Shown here: one piece after another, positions 55,819-64,000 of the stretch | Numbering within the stretch: position 1 is the stretch's first letter | Layout of the letters: the number at the start of each line of letters is the position of its first letter | From: Rhodanobacter sp. DHG33 | Lineage (GTDB): Bacteria; Pseudomonadota; Gammaproteobacteria; Xanthomonadales; Rhodanobacteraceae | DNA: 64,000 nucleotides | Direction: 5' to 3' | NCBI RefSeq assembly: GCF_014843005.1 | Contig: NZ_JACYXM010000009.1 | Location: forward strand, 1 to 64,000 | Position numbers and translations under genes: made by a program | The notes under the pieces: model-generated | What the model was told of the DNA's origin: nothing | What the model saw: only the letters and a program-made list of their open reading frames with translations | The model's database searches: none

Positions 55819-56991
55819 TTACTCGTTGGCCACGCCGTGGATGGGGCGGATCGTGCTCCAGCTCTTGCAGCTGGGGCACTGCCAGTGGTGCGCCTTGGCA
55901 CCGAAGCCGCAACGGCTGCAGCGGTACATCGCCTGCCCTTCCAGCAATTTCCGGGTGAGATCGCGCAGGATGAGGAAATTCTCACGCGCCTCGCCTTCGA
56001 TCCGATCCATCGTGGCATCGATCAGCGCCATCAGACCGCGCACGGAAGGGCGCTGGCGCAGTTGCCCGGTAAGGAACCCCACCGCCTCGCGCTGGCCGTC
56101 GCGCTGCTGGTACAGCCGGGTCAACGCCAGCACCGGCGAGATGCCGTGGTAACGCTCGAGCAGGCCGCGCAGGAACCGCTCGGCCCGGTCCATCTGCTGC
56201 GAACAGGCATAGCTGTTCAACAGCGGGGGAAGGATCTCGGGCACGAAAGCGATGTCCGCCCCGATCGCCGCTTCGTAGGCCTGCACCGCCTCGGCGTGAT
56301 GCCCATCCTCGGCATGCAGCCGCCCGGTCAGCATCCATGCGCGTACGCAGTCGGACTGGCAGCGGAAAGCCTGCTCCAGATAATCGCGCGCCTCGACCCG
56401 CGCACCGTGCTGGCGCGAACGCTCGGCCAGTTCGCAGTAGAACTGGGCGATCATCGGCGATTCGTCCTCGCCGGTCATCGTCTCCAGCCGGCGCGCGTGC
56501 TCGATGGCCTTGTTCCAGTCGCGCTCGTGCTGGTAGATCGCGATCAGGTGGCGCAACGCCGAGGGGGCGTGCGCGTTCATCGCCACCAGGTCGGCGAACA
56601 GCGCCTCGGCACGATCCAGCAAGCCGGCACGCATGTAATCCTCGCCCAGTTCCAGCAGAGCCACGGTCTTGGTGGGTTCGGACAGATTGGGCCGCGATAC
56701 CAGATGCTGATGCAGGCGGATCGCGCGATCCACTTCGCCGCGGCGGCGGAACAGGTTGCCCAGCGCGAGATGCGTTTCCACCGTGTCGCGGTTGTACTCG
56801 GCCAGGCGCAGGAACACCTCGATGGCCTTGTCCTGCTCTTCGTTGAGCAGGTAGTTCAGACCGCGGAAGTAGTCCGACGAGAGTTCATTGACGGCCGCAC
56901 CGGAGCGCCGTGCGCTCGCGTAACGGCATGCCCACCAACCCAGCGCGAAAGCGAGCGCCGCCAGCGGCAGCAGCGCGTACCAGGGCATCAT
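55819..56991 (-). CDS. lapB: Lipopolysaccharide assembly protein LapB (YciM)
   Basis: The protein has 390 residues. One membrane anchor (WYALLPLAALAFALGWWAC), then nine or so TPR units (SDYFRGLNYLLNEEQDKAIE, VETHLALGNLFRRRGEVDRA) and a rubredoxin-like zinc ribbon at the end (YRCSRCGFGAKAHHWQCPSC). LapB helps FtsH degrade LpxC and so sets the LPS level. Starts in an ATGA overlap with lapA, as in most gammaproteobacteria. Confidence 0.95.
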   Translation of the reverse strand: MMPWYALLPLAALAFALGWWACRYASARRSGAAVNELSSDYFRGLNYLLNEEQDKAIEVFLRLAEYNRDTVETHLALGNLFRRRGEVDRAIRLHQHLVSRPNLSEPTKTVALLELGEDYMRAGLLDRAEALFADLVAMNAHAPSALRHLIAIYQHERDWNKAIEHARRLETMTGEDESPMIAQFYCELAERSRQHGARVEARDYLEQAFRCQSDCVRAWMLTGRLHAEDGHHAEAVQAYEAAIGADIAFVPEILPPLLNSYACSQQMDRAERFLRGLLERYHGISPVLALTRLYQQRDGQREAVGFLTGQLRQRPSVRGLMALIDATMDRIEGEARENFLILRDLTRKLLEGQAMYRCSRCGFGAKAHHWQCPSCKSWSTIRPIHGVANE

Positions 56992-57233
56992 GCATGCACC
57001 TGCTTCTTGCCGGCTTCCTTTTTGCGTCGACGATGGCGCAGGCTCACGCCCAACCACGCCGTGAGGCCGCCGAGCAGCCAGCCCAGCACCAAGGCGGCCA
57101 GCAGTGCCGCCCCCTTGGGCAGTTGCACCTGCGCGAAGGCGAAGTCGTAGTCGACCAGCCCGGCATTGAGCGCGCCTACCACCAGGCCGGCGGCAGCGAA
57201 GAATACGAGGACGAAGATCACGATCAGTCGCAT
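56988..57233 (-). CDS. lapA: LapA family protein
   Basis: The protein has 81 residues with two hydrophobic segments (LIVIFVLVFFAAAGLVVGAL, and LLAALVLGWLLGGLTAWLGV) and a basic tail (LRHRRRKKEAGKKQVHA). It matches the DUF1049/LapA family that partners LapB in LPS assembly. It overlaps lapB by four bases. The ihfB gene lies upstream behind its own terminator. Confidence 0.92.
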   Translation of the reverse strand: MRLIVIFVLVFFAAAGLVVGALNAGLVDYDFAFAQVQLPKGAALLAALVLGWLLGGLTAWLGVSLRHRRRKKEAGKKQVHA

Positions 57234-57375
57234 CGCACGACTTTACCCGATCGTCTGCATACGGCACAGCAAGGCGGCCCGCCCATGCTGCTGCGATTCA
57301 GTCGCGGCAACAGGAAAATGATAAGTCTCGATGAGCGACCGTCTGACGAATTCGCGATCAGGGGGCCACATAAAG

Positions 57376-57406
57376 AAAAAGGCAGGACCGGCTCGCGCCG
57401 CCTGCC
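57376..57406 (-). terminator. Intrinsic terminator of ihfB
   Basis: On the minus strand GGCAGGCGGC pairs through GCCGGTCCTGCC and is followed by TTTTTC. It lies 31 bases after the ihfB stop, separating ihfB from lapA. Confidence 0.8.
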
Positions 57407-57437
57407 TCCCAATGCACCGTGCCAGAGATGGCAACGG

Positions 57438-57740
57438 TCAACCGCTTGCAGCTTCTTCCAGCGAAAGATTGACGCGTTCGCGCAGTTCCTTGCCCGGCTT
57501 GAAGTGCGGCACATGCTTGCCAGGGAGCGCCACGGAATCGCCGGTCTTGGGGTTGCGCCCCATGCGTGGCGGACGGTAATGCAGCGCAAAGCTGCCGAAA
57601 CCGCGCACCTCGATCCGTTCGCCCTGGGACAATGCCTGGCTCATCTGCTCGACCACGCTCTTGACCGCCAACTCGACATCGGCGAACGCAAGATGGGTCT
57701 GGCGCCTGGCCAGCGCTTCGATCAATTCGGATTTGGTCAT
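57438..57740 (-). CDS. ihfB: Integration host factor beta subunit
   Basis: The protein has 100 residues. An HU-family DNA-bending protein: [20 protein letters not shown], the [20 protein letters not shown] strand, and the DNA arm [20 protein letters not shown] with the intercalating Pro. With IhfA it bends specific sites in replication, recombination and transcription. It follows rpsA in the usual gammaproteobacterial order. Confidence 0.97.
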   Translation of the reverse strand: MTKSELIEALARRQTHLAFADVELAVKSVVEQMSQALSQGERIEVRGFGSFALHYRPPRMGRNPKTGDSVALPGKHVPHFKPGKELRERVNLSLEEAASG

Positions 57741-57776
57741 GATCCCCTAGTCCGCGAGTGTGTTGCCGCGCTGCTC

Positions 57777-57807
57777 GGTCCGGGGCGGTTCGCGACCGCC
57801 CCGGACC
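57777..57807 (-). terminator. Strong hairpin between rpsA and ihfB
   Basis: GGTCCGGGGCGGT and ACCGCCCCGGACC form a perfect 13-bp stem with loop TCGCG, 13 bases after the rpsA stop. No T-run follows on the minus strand, so it may act as an attenuator or mRNA-stability element. Confidence 0.6.
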
Positions 57808-57820
57808 GTTCCTGCAACGC

Positions 57821-59494
57821 TTAGTCAGCCTTGTTCAGCTGTTCCTTGAGCAGCGCACCAAGCTTGGTGGTGCCGCCGGCGGCCGAAGAATACTCGGCCA
57901 GCGCTTCCTGCACGTCTTCCTCGTCCTTGGCGCGGATCGACAGCGACAGCTGGCGACCCTTGCGGTCCATGCCGGTGAACTTGGCTTCGACCTTGTCGCC
58001 CACCTTCAGGTGCTGCGTGGCGTCGTCGATGCGCTCCTTGGCGATGTCGTTGGCACGGAGGTAACCCTCCACACCCTCGCCCAGGTCGATCACCGCACCC
58101 TTGGCGTCCACTTCCTTCACCGTGCCGGTGACGATGGTGCCGCGCGGGTGGTTGCCCATGAACTGGCCGAACGGATCCTGCTCCATCTGCTTGATGCCGA
58201 GGGAGATGCGCTCGCGCTCCGGATCCACCGCCAGCACCACGGCCTCGATCTCGTCGCCCTTCTTGAAGTTGCGCACGAGGTCTTCGCCGGACATCTGCCA
58301 GGAGATGTCGGACAGGTGCACCAGGCCGTCGATGCCGCCGTCCAGGCCGATGAACACGCCGAAGTCGGTGATCGACTTGATCTGGCCGGAGACCTTGTCG
58401 CCCTTCTTGTGCATGGCGGCGAAGGCTTCCCACGGGTTCGAGCGGGTCTGCTTGATGCCCAGCGAGATGCGGCGACGCTCTTCATCCACGTCCAGCACCA
58501 TCACTTCGGTCTCGTCGCCGACCTGCACCACCTTGGCCGGGTTGACGTTCTTGTTGGTCCAGTCCATCTCGGACACGTGGACCAGGCCTTCGACGCCCGG
58601 CTCGATCTCGACGAAGCAGCCGTAGTCGGTGACGTTGGAGACCTTGCCGAACAGGCGCGAACCCACCGGGTAACGACGCGAGATGTTCACCCACGGATCG
58701 TCGCCCAGCTGCTTCAGGCCCAGCGAGACGCGGTTGCGCTCCTTGTCGAACTTCAGCACGCGCACTTCCAGCTCGTCGCCGACGTTGACGACTTCGCTCG
58801 GGTGACGCACGCGCTTCCACGCCATGTCGGTGATGTGCAGCAGACCGTCGATGCCGCCCAGGTCAACGAACGCGCCGTAATCGGTGAGGTTCTTGACCAC
58901 GCCCTTGATGATCGCGTTTTCGACCAGGCGCTCGAGCAGCTGCTCGCGCTCGGCGGAGAACTCGGTCTCGACGACGGCGCGGCGGCTGACCACCACGTTG
59001 TTGCGCTTGCGGTCGAGCTTGATGATCTTGAACTCGAGTTCCTTGCCCTCGAGGTAGGTCGGCTCGCGCACCGGGCGCACATCGACCAGCGAGCCCGGCA
59101 GGAACGCGCGGACGTCCTTGATGTCGACGGTGAAGCCGCCCTTGACCTTGCCGGAGATCATGCCCTTGATGGTCTCTTCCTTGTCGAACGCCTCTTCGAG
59201 GTCGTCCCACACCATCGAGCGCTTGGCCTTCTCGCGCGACAGCTTGGTTTCGCCGAAGCCGTCCTCGAGCGCTTCGAGCGCCACCTTGACGGCGTCGCCA
59301 ACGTTCACTTCGAGGGTGCCGTCTTCGCCCTTGAACTGTTCGATCGGGACGATGCCTTCGCTCTTCAGGCCCGCATTGATCACGACGACGTCGTTGCGGA
59401 TTTCCACCACGATGCCGGTGACGATGGCGCCGGGCTTCAGCTTGGCGATGGCCTGCTGGCTCTGTTCAAACAGTTCGGCAAAACTTTCGGTCAT
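57821..59494 (-). CDS. rpsA: 30S ribosomal protein S1
   Basis: The protein has 557 residues from the ATG giving [15 protein letters not shown]. Six S1/OB repeats bind m[103 protein letters not shown] and [20 protein letters not shown]. It brings mRNA to the 30S subunit. The cmk gene lies 158 bases upstream, the standard cmk-rpsA-ihfB order. The leader of this gene is likely the site of autogenous control. Confidence 0.98.
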   Translation of the reverse strand: MTESFAELFEQSQQAIAKLKPGAIVTGIVVEIRNDVVVINAGLKSEGIVPIEQFKGEDGTLEVNVGDAVKVALEALEDGFGETKLSREKAKRSMVWDDLEEAFDKEETIKGMISGKVKGGFTVDIKDVRAFLPGSLVDVRPVREPTYLEGKELEFKIIKLDRKRNNVVVSRRAVVETEFSAEREQLLERLVENAIIKGVVKNLTDYGAFVDLGGIDGLLHITDMAWKRVRHPSEVVNVGDELEVRVLKFDKERNRVSLGLKQLGDDPWVNISRRYPVGSRLFGKVSNVTDYGCFVEIEPGVEGLVHVSEMDWTNKNVNPAKVVQVGDETEVMVLDVDEERRRISLGIKQTRSNPWEAFAAMHKKGDKVSGQIKSITDFGVFIGLDGGIDGLVHLSDISWQMSGEDLVRNFKKGDEIEAVVLAVDPERERISLGIKQMEQDPFGQFMGNHPRGTIVTGTVKEVDAKGAVIDLGEGVEGYLRANDIAKERIDDATQHLKVGDKVEAKFTGMDRKGRQLSLSIRAKDEEDVQEALAEYSSAAGGTTKLGALLKEQLNKAD

Positions 59495-59652
59495 GTTGAT
59501 TCCAGAATGGGAAAGGACGGTTGCGGTGTTTCGGACCGGCAACAGCCCACCGGTTGGGGTGCCTTCGGAACGTCCTCTGCGGAGCGCGCCTCGTCACCAT
59601 GGGTGCGCCCCGACCACACTGGCCGGGGAACGAAAACCGTCGCGCAGCCCGG

Positions 59653-60333
59653 TCAGGGCTGCACGACAGCGAGAACTTTTTCGACCACCTGATCGATGTC
59701 CATGCCGGTGGTGTCCACCAGCACGGCCTCCGGCGCGGGCTTGAGTGGCGCAACCGAACGCGACGCATCGCGGTGGTCGCGCGCCTCAATCTCGCGCTGA
59801 AGACTCGAAAGTGTAACGCTGAGTCCCTTTTCCTTCAACTGTTTATAGCGTCTTTTCGCCCTCTCGGCGGCGCTAGCGGTGAGGAACACCTTGAACGGCG
59901 CATCGGGAAAGATCACCGTGCCCATGTCGCGCCCGTCGGCCACCAGGCCAGGGGCCTTGCGGAAGCCCAGCTGCAGCTCCACCAGCGCCTGCCGGACGGG
60001 GGCGATCGAAGCGATCGCCGAGGCCGCCGCACCGGCGGTTTCGGTGCGCAGTTCGTCGGTGGCGTCGTGCCCGTTCACCAGGATCCGGGTGTCGCTGCCG
60101 TCTTCGCTGGGCTGGAAGCGGATCCGGGTGGACTGCGCGCAGCGGGTCACTGCCTCGACATCGGACAGGTCCAGCCCTGCCGCCCCGGCGGCATAGCCCA
60201 CCGCCCGGTACAGCGCCCCGGAATCCAGCAGCCGCCAGCCCAGATGCTCGGCCACGCGCCGGCTGATCGTGCCCTTGCCCGAGCCCGAGGGGCCATCGAT
60301 GGTCAGCACGGGGACAGCGGTGGCTCGGCTCAT
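59653..60333 (-). CDS. cmk: Cytidylate kinase
   Basis: The protein has 226 residues from the ATG giving [15 protein letters not shown]. The P-loop is [20 protein letters not shown], and [33 protein letters not shown] and [20 protein letters not shown] are the CMP-binding segments. It phosphorylates CMP and dCMP for nucleic-acid and CDP-lipid synthesis. Divergent from the acyl-CoA-binding protein gene. Confidence 0.97.
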   Translation of the reverse strand: MSRATAVPVLTIDGPSGSGKGTISRRVAEHLGWRLLDSGALYRAVGYAAGAAGLDLSDVEAVTRCAQSTRIRFQPSEDGSDTRILVNGHDATDELRTETAGAAASAIASIAPVRQALVELQLGFRKAPGLVADGRDMGTVIFPDAPFKVFLTASAAERAKRRYKQLKEKGLSVTLSSLQREIEARDHRDASRSVAPLKPAPEAVLVDTTGMDIDQVVEKVLAVVQP

Positions 60334-60434
60334 GGCGGCTCCAGCAGACGGAAAGCCGAATGGTATCGCGCCGGCCCCGGTGGCATCGCGTACCATGGCG
60401 GGATTCCGGGCCCCGCACGCCCCGCCGACTCGCC

Positions 60435-62782
<2,348 letters not shown>

Positions 62783-62810
62783 CCTTGACTCGTCCATGAA
62801 ATTGAAAAGT

Positions 62811-62859
62811 GCAGCCAAGGATGGCTGCCCGTGTGATCTTCGCGTTCACGGACGAACGC
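62811..62859. repeat. Third copy of the twin-hairpin repeat
   Basis: GCAGCCAAGGATGGCTGC (62811-62828) and GCGTTCACGGACGAACGC (62842-62859), with TGATCTTC in the spacer as in the copies at 31226-31336. Both stems carry compensatory changes relative to the other units, which argues that folding is selected. Confidence 0.7.
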
Positions 62860-62905
62860 ACGAATACAGCCCAAAAAAACGCCTCGCAATGCGACGCATC
62901 GATAG

Positions 62906-62999
62906 GGCCAGGGAGGGGGGAGTGGCCGATCGTGCTAGCGTCGCCGCGAGGCGTGGGTCTCCACCATCGGGGGAGGGGGGAGGATGGTGGGACGAGGGG
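62906..62999. other. Purine-rich G-tracts with a 12-bp direct repeat
   Basis: GGGAGGGGGGAG occurs at 62911-62922 and 62971-62982, within G-rich runs on the plus strand. No gene is seen from 62860 to 63066. The tracts could form four-stranded structure in the leader of the LysR gene; this is speculative. Confidence 0.35.
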
Positions 63000-63066
63000 C
63001 ATTTTATGAGCGACACATTCAAGTATCCAATATATATTTGGATCGATATTTATATGTGATCCCTAT

Positions 63067-63981
63067 ATGTTTGACTTCCGCCAGCTGCGCTACTTCATCA
63101 CGGTCGCCGAGGAGCTGAGCTTCACGCGCGCGGCGATTCGCCTGCATATCTCCCAGCCGCCGCTCTCGCAGCAGATCCAGGCGTTGGAGCGGGACCTGGG
63201 CGTCACCTTGCTGGAACGCACCAAGCGCAAGGTCGCCCTGACCGAGCCCGGCAAGGTCTTCCTCGAGCAAGCGCGCCTGATCCTCACCCAGGCCGAACTG
63301 GCGCGCAGCCGCACCGCAGCCGTCGCAGCCGGCCACAACGGCCAGCTGCGGCTGGCCTACACCCTGTCGGTGTCGTTCCATCCCGCGCTGCCCCATACCC
63401 TGCTGCGCCATCGCCAGATCGCGCCGGGCGTCGACGTTCAGCTGCGCGAGATGAACAACGCCCCGCAATTCGCCGCCCTGCTCGCCAACGAGATCGACGT
63501 CGGCTTCGTGCGCACCGAGCCGCGCCACTTGCAAGACACCCGCAAATTGCGGCTGCGGTTGCTCGACCGCGAGCCGCTGATGCTCGCCCTGCCCTCCAGC
63601 CACCCCCTGGCCAAGCGCGACGAGCTGCACATGAGCGAGGTGGCCGACGAGGCCTTCGTCACGCAGCCGCGCGAAGTGGCCGCCACCCTCCACGAAAAGC
63701 TCACCACGCTGGCCAGTGCCGCCGGCTTCCATCCCCGCACCGTGCAACAGGCCCGGCAGATCAGCGGCCTGCTGGCCCTGGTGGCGGCCGGCCTGGGCGT
63801 GGCCCTGGTGCCTGCGACGATGCGCGCGGTGCATCTGGCCGGTGTCAGCTACGTGCCACTGGCCGACCCCGCCGCCCAGCTCCTGCTGGCCGTGGCCAGC
63901 CGCGCCGACGACGCCTCGCCTGTGCTGGCGCAATTCCTCTCGACAGTGGATGAATTCGCCCGCGATTCCGGCAACTTGTGA
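63067..63981 (+). CDS. LysR-family transcriptional regulator
   Basis: The protein has 304 residues. Residues 1-60 are the LysR HTH (FDFRQLRYFITVAEELSFTR, then AAIRLHISQPPLSQQIQALE). The effector domain follows (GQLRLAYTLSVSFHPALPHT, EIDVGFVRTEPRHLQDTRKL, AAGLGVALVPATMRAVHLAG). It resembles the BenM/CatM-like group in its HTH, but the ligand is not known. An AT-rich leader (63025-63064) of TATAT and ATCGAT repeats probably holds its promoter and binding site. Its target genes may lie beyond the window. Confidence 0.9.
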   Translation: MFDFRQLRYFITVAEELSFTRAAIRLHISQPPLSQQIQALERDLGVTLLERTKRKVALTEPGKVFLEQARLILTQAELARSRTAAVAAGHNGQLRLAYTLSVSFHPALPHTLLRHRQIAPGVDVQLREMNNAPQFAALLANEIDVGFVRTEPRHLQDTRKLRLRLLDREPLMLALPSSHPLAKRDELHMSEVADEAFVTQPREVAATLHEKLTTLASAAGFHPRTVQQARQISGLLALVAAGLGVALVPATMRAVHLAGVSYVPLADPAAQLLLAVASRADDASPVLAQFLSTVDEFARDSGNL

Positions 63982-64000
63982 CTGGCGATTCAGCAGGTTA

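Noticed and set aside
57758-59692. Long plus-strand open frame antisense to rpsA
   Set aside because: Shadow of the six S1 repeats; the apparent repeats in the antisense product mirror those of S1.

Overview
The window looks like a GC-rich gammaproteobacterial chromosome, most likely a xanthomonad relative (Rhodanobacteraceae or Xanthomonadaceae). That is an inference from gene content and order: tadA-guaA-guaB, der-bamB-yfgM-rodZ-pilF-rlmN-ndk, rpsA-ihfB-lapA-lapB, a pbpC/alpha-2-macroglobulin pair and a FadN-type beta-oxidation operon. No rRNA, tRNA or CRISPR array was seen. A well-conserved dif site at 16264-16291 suggests the window spans the replication terminus.

Bases 1-6800 are a polymorphic-toxin (Rhs/YD-repeat) locus. 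A large surface protein made of YD repeats and seven fibronectin-III-like repeats enters from the left. It is followed by a separately secreted Rhs-core protein whose tip carries an HExxH metallopeptidase motif, and by a small lipoprotein that is probably its immunity partner. A displaced, recombined second copy of the repeats follows, joined out of frame to another Rhs tip with a frameshift in a G-run. It ends in an intact DUF4279 immunity gene. The toxin/immunity stretches are visibly AT-richer than the repeats.

Bases 6800-18300 are a mobile and defence region. A LysR pseudogene precedes a tight operon (7551-12704): a CapW/BrxR-like WYL regulator with its own strong promoter, a ubiquitin-like beta-grasp protein, an E2-like protein, a JAB-E1 fusion, an APH-like kinase protein and a DUF6527 protein. 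This is a ubiquitin-like conjugation system, probably antiphage. The embedded kinase-like gene is its least familiar part. A tyrosine recombinase, a KfrA-like protein, a decayed KfrA fragment and 23-bp repeats follow. Then a dif site and a second half-dif copy bracket a 1.65-kb element encoding a VC1465/XafT-like Xer activation factor, an RHH/SEC-C protein and a small unknown, resembling a TLC-phage-type Xer-integrated element.

Bases 18300-64000 are core chromosome. In order they hold tRNA editing and GMP synthesis (tadA, guaA, guaB); folD, an acetyltransferase and a rhodanese-MoeB protein; the der to ndk cluster; a TetR-fadN-fadA operon; and a mixed set of stress and metabolic genes. After these come cell-wall genes (pbpC, alpha-2-macroglobulin), polysaccharide genes (galU, a CapD-like dehydratase, a WecA-like transferase), LPS control (lapAB), ihfB, rpsA, cmk, an acyl-CoA-binding protein, fadH and a LysR regulator. 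A palindromic operator of PsrA type lies before both the TetR gene and fadH, linking the two fatty-acid loci 29 kb apart. A twin-hairpin repeat occurs twice before ndk and once after fadH.
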